Shown here: piece after piece, positions 36,973 through 49,840 of the stretch
How positions within the stretch are numbered: the first letter of the stretch is position 1
How the letters are laid out: each line of letters opens with the position of its first letter
DNA from: Acetatifactor muris
GTDB lineage: Bacteria; Bacillota; Clostridia; Lachnospirales; Lachnospiraceae
Direction of reading: 5' to 3'
NCBI GenBank assembly: GCA_023663635.1
Contig: JAMPHD010000002.1
Coordinates: 62,001 to 126,000, forward strand
DNA: 64,000 nucleotides
Position numbers and translations under genes: made by a program
The notes under the pieces: generated by a model
Database searches by the model: none
What the model saw: only the letters and a program-made list of their open reading frames with translations
Told to the model about the DNA's origin: nothing

Positions 36973-37008
36973 GAAGCTCCCGGGTGAATAACATCGCCTG
37001 AGAGCTTC
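36973..37008 (-). terminator. Weak hairpin after atpC
   Basis: GAAGCTCCCGGG pairs with CCTGAGAGCTTC at 10 of 12 positions over a 12-base loop. Read leftward it follows atpC by a few bases. The T tract is short (TTCTTGC), so termination may be incomplete and allow read-through into the two genes downstream. Confidence 0.4.
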
Positions 37009-37018
37009 CCTCGCTCTA

Positions 37019-37423
37019 TTATCTTAAGACATTGATCCTCGCCATCGCCCGCAAAAGAGCGGTTTCCGCGCGAGCCACATCCGTCTCGGGTGTTTTGCTT
37101 GCAAGACGCTCGCGTGCGCGGTTCATGGCCTCCTCCGCGCGGTGCGCGTCAATCTCATTCGGCCATTCCACAATCTCCGCCAGTATCGTGATACCCTCAG
37201 GCAGAATCTCTGCGAATCCGGCATGAAGAGCAGCTTCCTTCTCCCCATCCTTCTCGGTGATCACCAAAATCCCCGGTTTCACGATGACCGTCAGAGGAAT
37301 ATGTCCCGGAAGTACACCTATTTCGCCTTCCGTGGTGTTGAATTCCACCATGTCCACATCGCCCTCGTAAAACAGCCGTTCCGGTGTGATAATGCGCAGA
37401 TAAAAGTTTTGATTGTCTGCCAT
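37019..37423 (-). CDS. atpC: ATP synthase epsilon subunit
   Basis: A 134-residue central-stalk subunit that inhibits and couples the rotary F1 motor. The N-terminal beta-sandwich (LRIITPERLFYEGDVDMVEF, then GEIGVLPGHIPL) and the C-terminal helical hairpin (HRAEEAMNRARERLAS) are both present. It is the last gene of the operon, 18 bases after atpD, with AGGA as ribosome site. Confidence 0.96.
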   Translation of the reverse strand: MADNQNFYLRIITPERLFYEGDVDMVEFNTTEGEIGVLPGHIPLTVIVKPGILVITEKDGEKEAALHAGFAEILPEGITILAEIVEWPNEIDAHRAEEAMNRARERLASKTPETDVARAETALLRAMARINVLR

Positions 37424-37441
37424 TTTATCTGTCCTTTCCCT

Positions 37442-39752
<2,311 letters not shown>

Positions 39753-39788
39753 AACTTACTCCTATCTGCCGCTTTGACGGCAAAGGGA

Positions 39789-41309
39789 TCATTTATTGAA
39801 TCCCTGCTTGAATTCCCCGATTGCCTTCTTGAGCGTTTCTTCCGTCGCATCGGAGATCACTTTCTCCGCCGCAATGCTTGCGGGAACCTCCGAATACTTG
39901 GTATCCAGGAACTCAAAGAACTCTTTTTCAAATCGGATGATATCCTCCACAGCCACATCCAACAGATATTTGTTGGTCACCACATAGATGATGATAACCT
40001 GATACTGCACGGGCATGGGCTGATACTGAGTCTGCTTGAGCACTTCCTTGATGCGCTCGCCCTGCGCCAGTTTCTCCTTGGTGTCCGCGTCGAGCTCTGA
40101 GCCGAACTGCGCGAAGGACGCCAACTCTCTGTACTGCGCCAACTCGGTACGGATGGGGGCCGCGATCTTCTTCATGGCCTTGATCTGGGCCGCGCCGCCT
40201 ACACGGGATACGGAAAGTCCTGCGTTGACCGCAGGGCGGAAACCTGCGTTGAACATCTCGGTCTCCAGATAGATCTGGCCGTCGGTGATGGAGATCACGT
40301 TGGTGGGAATATACGCGGATACGTCACCCGCCTGCGTCTCAATGATGGGCAGCGCCGTGAGGGATCCTCCGCCGTACTCATCGCTCATTCTGGCCGCGCG
40401 CTCCAACAGTCTGGAATGCAGATAGAACACATCACCGGGATATGCCTCACGCCCGGGCGGACGACGAAGCAGCAAAGAGAGTGTGCGGTAAGCGGTGGCG
40501 TGTTTGCTCAGGTCATCATACACCACCAACACATCCTCGCCGTTCTCCATCCACTCCTCACCGATGGCACAACCCGAATAGGGAGCGATATACTGCAGGG
40601 GAGCCAGGTCGCTGGCCGTAGATACCACGATGGTGGTATAGCTCATGGCGCCGTACTCCTCCAGTGTCTTAACGATATTGGCAACGGTAGATGCCTTCTG
40701 TCCGATTGCCACATAGATACATTTTACGTTCTGTCCTTTTTGATTGATGATGGTATCAATGGCGATGGCCGTCTTGCCTGTCTGACGGTCTCCGATGATC
40801 AACTCACGCTGGCCCCTTCCGATGGGCACCATGGAGTCGATGGCCTTGATACCGGTCTGCAGAGGCGTGTCCACGCTCTTTCTGGTGATAACGCCGCTTG
40901 CCACACGCTCGATCTTGCGGAACTTGTCGGTCTGCAGGGGTCCCTTGCCGTCAAGCGGCTGCCCCAGCGAATTGACCACGCGGCCGAGCAGAGCGTCACC
41001 CACGGGAACTTCTACCACGCGTCCCGTAGTCTTTACGATATCACCCTCGTTGATGTTGTGCGCACTGCCGAGAAGAACCGCGCCTACGTTGTCCTCCTCC
41101 AGGTTCAACACCATTCCGTATATATCTCCGGGGAACAACAGAAGTTCTCCCTGCATGGCGTTTTCCAAACCATGCACACGGGCGATACCGTCCGCCACTT
41201 GGATTACAGTGCCTACATCAGACACATCCAGCGTGGAAGCGTATCTCTGAATCTGTTCCTTAATGACAGAACTTATTTCTTCCGGTTTCAAATTCATGTT
41301 CTGTAGCAC
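39789..41309 (-). CDS. atpA: ATP synthase alpha subunit
   Basis: A 506-residue non-catalytic F1 subunit. The nucleotide loop GDRQTGKT is at 173-180 and the arginine-finger region reads VSRVGGAAQ. The start is ambiguous: GTG 41309 is four bases after GGAGG, while ATG 41297 gives the usual MNLKPEEIS terminus but is further from that site. The GTG form is listed. It follows atpH by 14 bases. Confidence 0.97.
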   Translation of the reverse strand: MLQNMNLKPEEISSVIKEQIQRYASTLDVSDVGTVIQVADGIARVHGLENAMQGELLLFPGDIYGMVLNLEEDNVGAVLLGSAHNINEGDIVKTTGRVVEVPVGDALLGRVVNSLGQPLDGKGPLQTDKFRKIERVASGVITRKSVDTPLQTGIKAIDSMVPIGRGQRELIIGDRQTGKTAIAIDTIINQKGQNVKCIYVAIGQKASTVANIVKTLEEYGAMSYTTIVVSTASDLAPLQYIAPYSGCAIGEEWMENGEDVLVVYDDLSKHATAYRTLSLLLRRPPGREAYPGDVFYLHSRLLERAARMSDEYGGGSLTALPIIETQAGDVSAYIPTNVISITDGQIYLETEMFNAGFRPAVNAGLSVSRVGGAAQIKAMKKIAAPIRTELAQYRELASFAQFGSELDADTKEKLAQGERIKEVLKQTQYQPMPVQYQVIIIYVVTNKYLLDVAVEDIIRFEKEFFEFLDTKYSEVPASIAAEKVISDATEETLKKAIGEFKQGFNK

Positions 41310-41323
41310 CTTTCCTCCAACTC

Positions 41324-41902
41324 TTATCCGAGTCGGATTTGTAATAATTGTCTTGTCAGATCATCGATCTTGGAGCGGACACTGCTGTCCACCACTCTGT
41401 CGTTGATACGGATGACCATGCCGCCGATCAGGGTCTCATCCACCTTAAAATGTGACTCGATACTTTGGTAGGAAGTGGTCTCCAAAAGTCTTGCCACCGT
41501 GGCCGCTTTCTGCCCGTCGGTGAGAGCCTTGGCCGATGTGATATACGCCACACCGATCCCCTTCACTTCCTTGACCCTGTCGATGAAATAGCTGAAAATA
41601 TCCTGCAGATCTCCGTACCGTTCCTTCCGGATCACGATCTCCATCAGCCCCGTGAGTTCATCGCTCACCCTGCCTTTGAAGACCGCCTCCATGGCAGCCA
41701 CTTTCTCCTGCTTGGGAATGCCCGGATGTAACATCATCTTGTCAAAATCCCGATTCTCCTGCAAGAGGTCGCTGATCTGCTGCACCTGCGCAAACAGTTC
41801 GTCCACCTTTCCGGATTCTCCCCCTGCAGTCACATCCGGCTGAGCATCCATGGCTGTCTGAAACAGAGCTTCTCCATATGTTTTAGAAACTAACTTAGCC
41901 AT
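41324..41902 (-). CDS. atpH: ATP synthase delta subunit
   Basis: A 192-residue stator protein (OSCP-like) that ties F1 to the b subunits. It starts [18 protein letters not shown] and ends with the family motif [20 protein letters not shown]. It contains a 15-residue low-complexity insertion ([13 protein letters not shown] region, about 17-31) absent from shorter homologues. The start lies inside the end of atpF (13-base overlap). Confidence 0.95.
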   Translation of the reverse strand: MAKLVSKTYGEALFQTAMDAQPDVTAGGESGKVDELFAQVQQISDLLQENRDFDKMMLHPGIPKQEKVAAMEAVFKGRVSDELTGLMEIVIRKERYGDLQDIFSYFIDRVKEVKGIGVAYITSAKALTDGQKAATVARLLETTSYQSIESHFKVDETLIGGMVIRINDRVVDSSVRSKIDDLTRQLLQIRLG

Positions 41903-42432
41903 GTGTTCTTACCCATCTCCTTCAGAGTCTCGTCAATCAGCTGATCCTGAACTTTGGTGTCGATGGATGCGGCCACAACCTTGCCCGCCATCAGGGAAGC
42001 TACGGAGATGATCTCCCTCTTCACCTCGTCGGACACCTTCTGTTTCTCCAGTTCGGCCTCCACGCGCGCTCTCTCCATAATGCGGGCAGCTTCCTCCTTG
42101 GCCTCGGCAATGATCTTGTTCTCACCTGCCAACGCTCTCTTGCGGGCATCGCTCAGGATGCTCTCCGCCTCCTTGTCAATGTCGCGGAGCTTTGCCTCGT
42201 ACTCCTCGCGCAAGCGGTTTGCCTCCTCCATGCTGTTCTTCGCGTCATCCAACTCGCCCTTGATCTTCGCCTGACGGTCGTTCAGCATCTTGCGGGCCGG
42301 ATTGAACAGGAAGTAGCTCATTATGGCAAACAGAACAAAGACTGCTATGATGGTCAGCGTGGAATCGGCCAACAACTGCCAGTCGATGCCAAACATTCTC
42401 TCATAGGTCTCTCCTGCGGTTAATAGTATCAT
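41890..42432 (-). CDS. atpF: ATP synthase b subunit
   Basis: A 180-residue peripheral-stalk protein. A single N-terminal membrane helix (about 22-44, LTIIAVFVLFAIMSYFLF) is followed by a long charged coiled coil rich in Glu, Lys and Arg (about 45-160). The ATG has GGAGG seven bases upstream. It lies 33 bases after atpE and overlaps atpH. Confidence 0.95.
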   Translation of the reverse strand: MILLTAGETYERMFGIDWQLLADSTLTIIAVFVLFAIMSYFLFNPARKMLNDRQAKIKGELDDAKNSMEEANRLREEYEAKLRDIDKEAESILSDARKRALAGENKIIAEAKEEAARIMERARVEAELEKQKVSDEVKREIISVASLMAGKVVAASIDTKVQDQLIDETLKEMGKNTWLS

Positions 42433-42465
42433 TTCTGCCTCCTTTCCGGTAATTCTTACCGTATC

Positions 42466-43493
<1,028 letters not shown>

Positions 43494-43509
43494 ATTCTCA
43501 CCCCCCTTT

Positions 43510-44004
43510 CTATTGATTTAAGTTATTTAAGCTTTCCGGTTCCAACGGTTCCTCCGCAAGCGGTTCCGGCTCCGGATCCGCCTCGTGAAAGAGCCCGTTG
43601 TAAAGCTTATGGGTAAACGGCTGTGAATAAACCGCTACTTTCATAATTAAAAGATAACCCAAACATAAGATCAAAGGATTCAATATATTCGTCAAAACGG
43701 TAATTATCAAAATCAGGCCAAAGGCCACATAGCGTATCAGGTAGCCCCTGACGATCAGCTTGGAGGCCGTTCCCTCGTCAAAATCCAGAGCCCTGTCCAG
43801 ACATCTGTACATATGCAGCAGAGAGATCACGGACAGTATCCCCGCGGTCCAGACCGCCGCGCACCAATCCCACCGGCTCATCCCCCAATTTGTCCAATTT
43901 ACCGGCAGACCCGCCGCCGTGGCCGCCAATGTCCAAAACAAAACTCCCGTATTTACTTCAAGCAAAGTTCTATTTCTGTTTCGTAATGTCTCGATGATCT
44001 TCAT
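43510..44004 (-). CDS. atpI: ATP synthase assembly protein AtpI-like
   Basis: A 164-residue membrane protein with four hydrophobic helices and a Pro/Glu-rich tail. Its position between atpZ and atpB and its topology match AtpI, which helps assemble the c ring. ATG 44004 (MKIIETLRNRN) is used because it gives the shortest sensible N-terminus; ATG 44040 is also in frame. It overlaps atpZ by 35 bases. Sequence conservation in this family is low, so the name rests mostly on context. Confidence 0.8.
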   Translation of the reverse strand: MKIIETLRNRNRTLLEVNTGVLFWTLAATAAGLPVNWTNWGMSRWDWCAAVWTAGILSVISLLHMYRCLDRALDFDEGTASKLIVRGYLIRYVAFGLILIITVLTNILNPLILCLGYLLIMKVAVYSQPFTHKLYNGLFHEADPEPEPLAEEPLEPESLNNLNQ

Positions 44005-44266
44005 GGGATGTGATCCGTTCCTCCCCATCATCCGCCTCATAGATCTTCCGGGCCATGCGGTAGATATTCTGCGCGCCGGCTATGGCGCCGACAAAGAACA
44101 GCAGTATCGTCCAGAAAGAAGTATGATATCTTCCGTCCAACCAAATTCCCAACGCGGACATCATGCCTATGGGCACCAACATATTGATGCCGAACTGTGT
44201 GATCAATATGACGGAACGATACACACTCCTGTCGTATTTGGAATTATTCTTGCGCCCGCGACTCAT
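43970..44266 (-). CDS. atpZ: AtpZ/AtpI-type small membrane protein
   Basis: A 98-residue protein with two membrane helices separated by a short loop (GINMLVPIGMMSALGIWLDG, then FWTILLFFVGAIAGAQNIYR). This is the AtpZ pattern found as first gene of clostridial atp operons, proposed to act in c-ring assembly or Mg/Ca handling. A promoter lies about 45 bases upstream, confirming it as operon start. Confidence 0.85.
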   Translation of the reverse strand: MSRGRKNNSKYDRSVYRSVILITQFGINMLVPIGMMSALGIWLDGRYHTSFWTILLFFVGAIAGAQNIYRMARKIYEADDGEERITSHEDHRDITKQK

Positions 44267-44308
44267 GCGTCCGTCTCACCGCCCCATCATTGATTCAGAC
44301 ATACTATG

Positions 44309-44337
44309 ATTATACCCGGTTTTCCAAAAAATGTCTA
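44309..44337 (-). promoter_or_regulatory. atp operon promoter
   Basis: On the minus strand TAGACA (44337-44332) and TATAAT (44314-44309) are 17 bases apart. Only one base differs from the -35 consensus. The first codon of atpZ follows after 43 bases. Confidence 0.75.
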
Positions 44338-44398
44338 CCCAAAAACAACAAGGCAATGCCAAAAAACCAAAAATTCTACCCCGGGAAACAAATTATCG

Positions 44399-44428
44399 TT
44401 GACTTGTCCCCGGTGGAGGGGGTAGTAT
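44399..44428 (+). promoter_or_regulatory. Promoter for the acetyltransferase gene
   Basis: TTGACT (44399-44404) and TAGTAT (44423-44428) are 18 bases apart. The start codon of the acetyltransferase gene is only 22 bases further, with GAGGAG between. Confidence 0.55.
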
Positions 44429-44449
44429 TTTACAAAAGAGGAGTTATGC

Positions 44450-45028
44450 ATGAATCAACCACACAACATTCAACTGAAGACCGCCACCCCCGAGGACGCC
44501 CCCGGGCTGTTGTCCGTCTATGCTCCCTATGTGGAGAACACGGTCATCACCTTTGAATACGAACTCCCCACCGCAGAGGAGTTCGCCGCCCGCGTACGCC
44601 ATACCCTGGAGCGCTACCCCTGGCTTACGGCCACGGACGGAAACGGGATTTTGGGTTACGCGTACGCCTCCCCTTTCAAGGACAGAGCGGCTTACGCCTG
44701 GTCCGCGGAGACCTCCATCTATGTGCGGGAGGACGTAAAGGGGCAGGGCATCGGCAGCGCCCTGTATCGGGCTCTGGAAAGCGTACTCTACAGACAGCGC
44801 GTCTGCAATCTCTGCGCCTGTATCGCCCATCCCCACCCCGAGAGCGAGCTTTTTCACCAACGGTTCGGCTACCGGCAGACCGCTCATTTTCACCGCTCCG
44901 GATACAAGAACGGCCGCTGGATCGACATGATCTGGATGGAAAAGGAACTATATCCCCATAAAACGCCGCCCGAGCCCTTCATCCCCTTTCCGCTGATCGG
45001 GTTTGACCCGGAACACCCGGAACCGTAA
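44450..45028 (+). CDS. GNAT acetyltransferase, phosphinothricin-acetyltransferase-like
   Basis: A 192-residue N-acetyltransferase. The acetyl-CoA loop VREDVKGQGIGSALY is at about 93-107 and the preceding AYAWSAETSIYV strand fits the PAT/Pat-YncA branch, whose members acetylate methionine sulfone/sulfoximine or phosphinothricin-like compounds. The C-terminus has a Pro-rich tail not essential to the fold. The natural substrate is unknown. Start ATG 44450 has GAGGAG six bases upstream. Confidence 0.85.
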   Translation: MNQPHNIQLKTATPEDAPGLLSVYAPYVENTVITFEYELPTAEEFAARVRHTLERYPWLTATDGNGILGYAYASPFKDRAAYAWSAETSIYVREDVKGQGIGSALYRALESVLYRQRVCNLCACIAHPHPESELFHQRFGYRQTAHFHRSGYKNGRWIDMIWMEKELYPHKTPPEPFIPFPLIGFDPEHPEP

Positions 45029-45127
45029 AGTCAACACCCCCGCTGCAGGCAACGGTGTATCAGTATCTGATCATATCCGTTCCAAACGCAAGCTGAAATA
45101 TACCGCTACACCAAGAGGAGAAATATC

Positions 45128-45688
45128 ATGTCCAACGAGAACACACTTGAGAAAAAGCCCGAGAACCAATCTGAGAGTATCCCTGAGAACCAACCCGGCC
45201 GCGGACCCGAAAACCGGCTGCAGATATACCGCAAACGCTACATCCCCGCCGAGTGCGTCCTTCTCAAGGACGATGTGATCGTGGAGCAGAACGATGAATT
45301 CATACTCACCACCTGGCACACTCTCCGCCCCAAGGCGCAGTTTGACCACGGCAGCTCCTGCTACATGTTGAAAGAAGGTCTCAAGATCAGCAAGTTCTAC
45401 CGTCCGGACAACTCGCTGTTGTTCTGGTACTGCGATATAGTGGATTACGAATTGGATACGGCCCGAAATATCCTCACCGTGACCGATCTTCTGGCAGACG
45501 TGACCCTCTATCCCGACGGCCACATGAAAGTGTTGGATCTGGATGAACTGGCGGAAGCGTTGGAGAGAGGTCTCATCACGCAGGAACAGATGACCGCCGG
45601 TCTGCGCCGGCTGCATCATCTGCTCTCTCTGGTCTATCGCGATAAATTTGATCGTCTGCAGGCCATTTTGAACGACAGAAATCTGTGA
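45128..45688 (+). CDS. DUF402 domain protein
   Basis: A 186-residue protein with a charged, disordered N-terminus (1-30) and a DUF402 domain: LRPKAQFDHGSSCYMLKEG, then FYRPDNSLLFWYCDIVDYE and DLLADVTLYPDGHMKVLDLDEL. DUF402 includes FomD and nucleoside di/triphosphate phosphatases; the Asp and Tyr residues of the metal site are in place. It likely hydrolyses a nucleotide or related phosphate. It is 100 bases after the acetyltransferase gene and converges on the wall hydrolase. Confidence 0.85.
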   Translation: MSNENTLEKKPENQSESIPENQPGRGPENRLQIYRKRYIPAECVLLKDDVIVEQNDEFILTTWHTLRPKAQFDHGSSCYMLKEGLKISKFYRPDNSLLFWYCDIVDYELDTARNILTVTDLLADVTLYPDGHMKVLDLDELAEALERGLITQEQMTAGLRRLHHLLSLVYRDKFDRLQAILNDRNL

Positions 45689-45698
45689 TCCCGGCCTG

Positions 45699-46886
45699 TC
45701 AATAAAACACATGTCCCCCTATATTGATTCCGCTCAGTCCCTCCACGGGTGTGCGGAAATACACACAATACCCCACATTGCTCACGCCGCTCATAGCCTC
45801 GTCGGCCGCCTGATAGCACTCCACGGTGGCCTTGTTGGTGTCGAGCGCCAGAGCCAGTCTTCCGCTGGCCACGGGGGAGAACTGCTTGTTCTGATAGATC
45901 ACCCCCAACACACTGTCGGGATATTTGCTGCTGAGCACGCGATTGATCACCACGCTGCCCACGGCCAGCTTGCCCGCGTAGGGCTCCGCCCCCGCCTCAC
46001 AGTAGATCAGATTGGCCAGAAGATATCTGTCGCTGTCCGCAAAGCTGACCTCCGAGATGTCGCGCCATACACCCGCGGCCGCCGCCTGGGACATGGCCAA
46101 CTCCTCCGCCAGTTTCTGTCGCAGATACTCCAGATCCTCCTCTTTCTTTTTGATCTCCTCCTCATTGGCCCGCGCCAAGGCCTCCGCCTCGGATATCTGA
46201 TCGGCATAGTCCGCGATGGAGAGCGATGTCTGACTGATCAGTCCCGCCACCTTGCTCTTCTCGGCCTCCGCCTCCACCTTCAGCCCGTCCAGATCAATCT
46301 TCTCCTGCTGCAGACGCGCCTCATGTTCCTCTATCAGACGGCGGTTTTCCTTGTATTCATCCAACATATTCTTGTCATAGCTGGCGATCTTCTCAAAACC
46401 GTCCGCCGCATTGAGCATGTCCGAAAAGCTGCCCGCGCTGAACACGGTGCTGATGATGGCATTGAGAGAGCTTGTATCATTGCGCTCATACATCTTGCGC
46501 ACCCGCAGGACCATGTTTTCGTATTGGCTCTGCTCCGTTGCCTTCGCCTCATCCAACGCCGCCTGCGTATCCGCGATATCCTGCTCCTTAGCCGCGATCT
46601 GTGACTCCAGATCCGCCAGCCGGTCGCTGATCTCCGTCAGCTGTGTGTTTAATTGATTTAATTCGCCCTGCAGCGTCTTCTTATCACTCTGCAGCCCGCT
46701 GATATCATTCTCAATCTGCTCCTGCCGGTTCTCCAGTTCATTCTTTTCTCTCTCGGCCTGCTCGATCTGCTCCCTGGTGCCGGTGGCAGAGGCGTGTATG
46801 GATCCCGTCAGTCTGCCGTCGGATCCTGCCATACACACCAATGTCAGGGCAATCAGAACCGCTGCCGCTCTCCTCACATGTCTCAA
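45699..46886 (-). CDS. Secreted coiled-coil protein with SleB-type wall hydrolase domain
   Basis: A 395-residue exported protein. A signal peptide (about 1-33) is followed by a PcsB-like long coiled coil (about 35-265, Glu/Lys/Gln-rich heptads with a helical break around 130-170) and a C-terminal cell-wall hydrolase domain (about 285-395). The hydrolase shows LANLIYCEAGAEPYAGKLAV, in which the Glu is the presumed catalytic acid of SleB/CwlJ-type enzymes. Coiled coils of this type are used to regulate septal peptidoglycan cleavage by FtsEX. It may serve cell separation instead of spore germination. Confidence 0.88.
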   Translation of the reverse strand: MRHVRRAAAVLIALTLVCMAGSDGRLTGSIHASATGTREQIEQAEREKNELENRQEQIENDISGLQSDKKTLQGELNQLNTQLTEISDRLADLESQIAAKEQDIADTQAALDEAKATEQSQYENMVLRVRKMYERNDTSSLNAIISTVFSAGSFSDMLNAADGFEKIASYDKNMLDEYKENRRLIEEHEARLQQEKIDLDGLKVEAEAEKSKVAGLISQTSLSIADYADQISEAEALARANEEEIKKKEEDLEYLRQKLAEELAMSQAAAAGVWRDISEVSFADSDRYLLANLIYCEAGAEPYAGKLAVGSVVINRVLSSKYPDSVLGVIYQNKQFSPVASGRLALALDTNKATVECYQAADEAMSGVSNVGYCVYFRTPVEGLSGINIGGHVFY

Positions 46887-46897
46887 TGTCTCACTCC

Positions 46898-47386
46898 TTA
46901 TACTTCGATCTCAATCCTGCGACCCGTGTGCGCGTACGCGACACATTTTACTCCTGCCGCCCGAAACATCCGCTTGGATGTCTTATTGGCGGGCGTGCCG
47001 TTATACTTGTCCCCCGCGTACACCACGGTTTTGATGCCGGCCTGAATGATGGCCTTGGCGCATTCATTGCAGGGGAACAGAGACACATACAATTTGCTGC
47101 CCTCCAGAGAACCTCCGCGATAATTTAAGATCGCGTTCAATTCACTGTGGGTCACGAAAGCATACTTGGTGTCCTCCATGTCGCCCTCCCTCTCCCACGG
47201 GAACTCATCATCGGAACAGCCCCGCGGGAAACCGTTGTAACCCATGGACAGGATCTTGTTGTCCTCGCTCACGATACAGGCTCCCACCTGCGTATTGGGA
47301 TCTTTGGAGCGCATTCCGGACAGTCTGGCCACCCCCATGAAATATTCATCCCAACTGATGTAATCCTCTCTCTTCAATCTACTCAC
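46898..47386 (-). CDS. dCMP deaminase family protein
   Basis: A 162-residue zinc-dependent deaminase that converts dCMP to dUMP in thymidylate supply. The active site is HSELNAI (zinc-binding His and proton-shuttling Glu) with the other zinc ligands in FPCNEC. Length and the SKDPNTQVGACIV motif match the ComEB/dCMP deaminase group. Its GTG start overlaps the rpiB stop by 8 bases. Confidence 0.93.
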   Translation of the reverse strand: MSRLKREDYISWDEYFMGVARLSGMRSKDPNTQVGACIVSEDNKILSMGYNGFPRGCSDDEFPWEREGDMEDTKYAFVTHSELNAILNYRGGSLEGSKLYVSLFPCNECAKAIIQAGIKTVVYAGDKYNGTPANKTSKRMFRAAGVKCVAYAHTGRRIEIEV

Positions 47387-47810
47387 CCTCTATCAGTCCA
47401 ATCCTTCTTATGTGTTTCTCTTCCCCGGAGAACTCCGTGTCCAGAAATGTGTCCACGATCTCCATGGCCAGATTGCTCCCCACGATACCGCCGCCCATGG
47501 CCAACATATTGGCATCATTGTGCAGTCTGGTCATTTTGGCGGAGAACACATCCGAACAGAGCGCGCAGCGGATGCCCTTCACCTTGTTGGCGACCATGCT
47601 GATCCCGATCCCCGTGGTGCAGATCACGATTCCCTTATCGCACTCTCCGGATGCCACCGCCTCCGCCGCCGCGCGTCCAAACACGGGATAATCGCAGCTC
47701 GACATATCCTTACATCCCACATCCCGGCACTCAAATCCCCGCTCTCTCAGGTGGGCGACCACCTTTTCCTTCAACTCAAAACCACCGTGGTCACATCCGA
47801 TCGCAATCAT
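47379..47810 (-). CDS. rpiB: Ribose-5-phosphate isomerase B
   Basis: A 143-residue RpiB/LacAB isomerase that interconverts ribose-5-P and ribulose-5-P. The family motifs IAIGCDHGGFELK, SCDYPVFG, CTTGIGISMVANKVKGIR and DANMLAMGG are all present. The ATG at 47810 is chosen since GGAGG is eight bases ahead; a longer form from 47825 would put that site inside the gene. It is in a run with tsaC upstream and a dCMP deaminase downstream. Confidence 0.95.
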   Translation of the reverse strand: MIAIGCDHGGFELKEKVVAHLRERGFECRDVGCKDMSSCDYPVFGRAAAEAVASGECDKGIVICTTGIGISMVANKVKGIRCALCSDVFSAKMTRLHNDANMLAMGGGIVGSNLAMEIVDTFLDTEFSGEEKHIRRIGLIEGE

Positions 47811-47840
47811 CCTTTTATCCTCCATCTCATTTTATGTCAT

Positions 47841-48917
47841 TCACACTTCTATCATTTTGTGTCCCGCCGCCTTCAGCAGCCGGTTCATGATGGCCTGTCC
47901 AAGCCCTTCCGAGGAAAATGCCTCCGAATAGATCCTGGTCACGCCCTCCCCGTCAAACTCCCTTAAGATCGCGTAAAGCCGCCCGGCGATCATCTCCTCG
48001 TCAGCCCTGCTGCCAATATTTTTGACTACATCCGCCCTATACAGGTCGAGCAATTCCTCCGTGCCGATGACACCCGTCTTCTCGCCCGCCGCCCTGTCCG
48101 CGTCCGTTCGGGCATTTATGTACTCCACCACCGCCTCCGGCCGGCCGCGCACGATGAGCAGCTCACCCTTCGGCGCGTAGTGCCTGTATTTCATTCCGGG
48201 AGCTTTGGGCGCCTGTCCGCAATCCTCCGCCGACTTCAGTATCGTGACATCCGTCTCCACCTCGCCGATCACCTGTTTGAGCATCCCGCGGGTGATGTAA
48301 CCCGGGCGCAAAATGCGGGGCGGGTCCACGGTCAGATCCACGATGGTTGACTCCAACCCGATCACCGGCTCTCCCCCGTCCAAGATCATGTCTATGCGGC
48401 CATCCATATCCTCCGCCACATGAGCCGCCAGAGTGGGACTGGGTTTGCCCGACGTGTTGGCGCTGGGAGCCGCCACATACCCTCCGCTCTCCCGTATCAG
48501 CCCGAGCGCCACCGGATGGGACGGCATACGCACCGCCACCGTATCCAGACCGCCCGTGGTCTCATAAGGCACCGCGTCCGATTTGGGCAGGATCATGGTG
48601 AGAGGGCCCGGCCAGAATGCCTCGGCCAACCGCCGCGCGCTCTCGGGAATCCCGGAGACGATGGCGGGCAATGCCTCTCTGTCCGCTATGTGCACGATCA
48701 GCGGGTTGTCGGACGGACGGCCCTTCGCCTCGTAGATCCTGCGGGCTGAATCCGGATTCAGCGCGTCTCCCCCCAGACCATACACCGTCTCCGTGGGAAA
48801 AGCCACCAGACCGCCCCGTCTGATCACCGCGCCGGCCTCCCGCAGTCCCGCCGTCTCCTCCGCGGAAAACTCTCCTCCGTCATTCTTTACGGATATAACG
48901 ATCCATCTCGTCTCCAT
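47841..48917 (-). CDS. L-threonylcarbamoyladenylate synthase (Sua5/TsaC)
   Basis: A 358-residue enzyme for the first step of the tRNA t6A37 modification. The N-terminal YrdC domain has GGLVAFPTETVYGLGGDA (about 34-51) and the PSANTSGKPSPT loop. The C-terminal Sua5 domain (about 230-358) is present, so this is the long Sua5 form. The start is ATG 48917 (METRWIV) after AGGAAGTG; an open frame extends upstream but is AT-rich and unlike the family. Confidence 0.95.
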   Translation of the reverse strand: METRWIVISVKNDGGEFSAEETAGLREAGAVIRRGGLVAFPTETVYGLGGDALNPDSARRIYEAKGRPSDNPLIVHIADREALPAIVSGIPESARRLAEAFWPGPLTMILPKSDAVPYETTGGLDTVAVRMPSHPVALGLIRESGGYVAAPSANTSGKPSPTLAAHVAEDMDGRIDMILDGGEPVIGLESTIVDLTVDPPRILRPGYITRGMLKQVIGEVETDVTILKSAEDCGQAPKAPGMKYRHYAPKGELLIVRGRPEAVVEYINARTDADRAAGEKTGVIGTEELLDLYRADVVKNIGSRADEEMIAGRLYAILREFDGEGVTRIYSEAFSSEGLGQAIMNRLLKAAGHKMIEV

Positions 48918-49015
48918 GAGATCACACTTCCTGACATTCTTAGTCAGATATAGTATAACACAGCTCTTTTCAAAAAAAAAGATAAAGCTGCCCGATCCGC
49001 ATACTGATTCAAATA

Positions 49016-49720
49016 CTAATCCGTATAAAGATACTGCAGAATACCGATATGTACCGCCCATGCAACTCTCTCCCGGTAAAATTTGTCACAGAGTTTCTCC
49101 GCCTCCTCCCCGTTGGAGAGAAATCCACACTCCACGATCACAATGGGCGATGTGGTCTTCTTCAACAGATAGTAACTGTCGTTGGCCTTCACCTGCCTGT
49201 GGTTGTCGGGGTCCAGTCTCTCCACAAGGCTGTCCTGCAGAAGCTCCGCCAGTCTCTCCCCCTCCTTGCTGCCCGTGTAATAAAACACCTGCGCTCCATG
49301 GACATATTCCTCCGGATAACTGTTCTGGTGAATGCTGACGGTCAGGTCGGGATCCGTCTCCTCGATGATCGCGATCCGCCTTTTCATATCCTGCACCTTT
49401 TTGTTTGAGGCGTCCGCGTCGTACAGACCGTCCTGTGTCTCCCTCGTCAGGACCACCTTCACATCCTGCATCTCCAGATAACTTTTGACCAACAGCGCAA
49501 TCTCCAGATTGACATCCTTCTCCGCCGCGCCGTTGATCCCTATTTTGCCCGGATCAATACCGCCGTGCCCCGCGTCTATCACCACACAAAACCTCTCATC
49601 CTCCCCGAGCAACCGGGTCCCGCTCACAGACGCGGCCTGCTCCTGCTGCGCCAACAGCAAAACCGCAAACAGCATACCCGTCACGACCACGGTCAGAAAC
49701 TTCTGGTCTCCCGCTTTCAT
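49016..49720 (-). CDS. N-acetylmuramoyl-L-alanine amidase, CwlD-like
   Basis: A 234-residue exported zinc amidase. After a signal anchor (about 9-30) the amidase_3 domain shows the four expected residues: His in VIDAGHGG, Glu in AAEKDVNL, His in SIHQNSYP and the catalytic Glu in VECGFLSN. Size and sequence resemble CwlD, which makes muramic-delta-lactam in spore cortex, but vegetative roles are possible. It is divergent from the sortase gene. Confidence 0.9.
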   Translation of the reverse strand: MKAGDQKFLTVVVTGMLFAVLLLAQQEQAASVSGTRLLGEDERFCVVIDAGHGGIDPGKIGINGAAEKDVNLEIALLVKSYLEMQDVKVVLTRETQDGLYDADASNKKVQDMKRRIAIIEETDPDLTVSIHQNSYPEEYVHGAQVFYYTGSKEGERLAELLQDSLVERLDPDNHRQVKANDSYYLLKKTTSPIVIVECGFLSNGEEAEKLCDKFYRERVAWAVHIGILQYLYTD

Positions 49721-49804
49721 TTTCCCTCACATTTCGCCGCATACACGGCAATTTCATCATTTCTTAATTACATATTTATTCCATATAAATTCTTTCTAAA
49801 ACTA

Positions 49805-49834
49805 TTGCATTCTATATTTGAAATATCGTATAAT
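49805..49834 (+). promoter_or_regulatory. Promoter reaching directly to the sortase start codon
   Basis: TTGCAT (49805-49810) and TATAAT (49829-49834) are 18 bases apart. The predicted transcription start, six to eight bases after TATAAT, falls on the ATG at 49841, so the mRNA may have no leader. Confidence 0.5.
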
Positions 49835-49840
49835 GGCCTT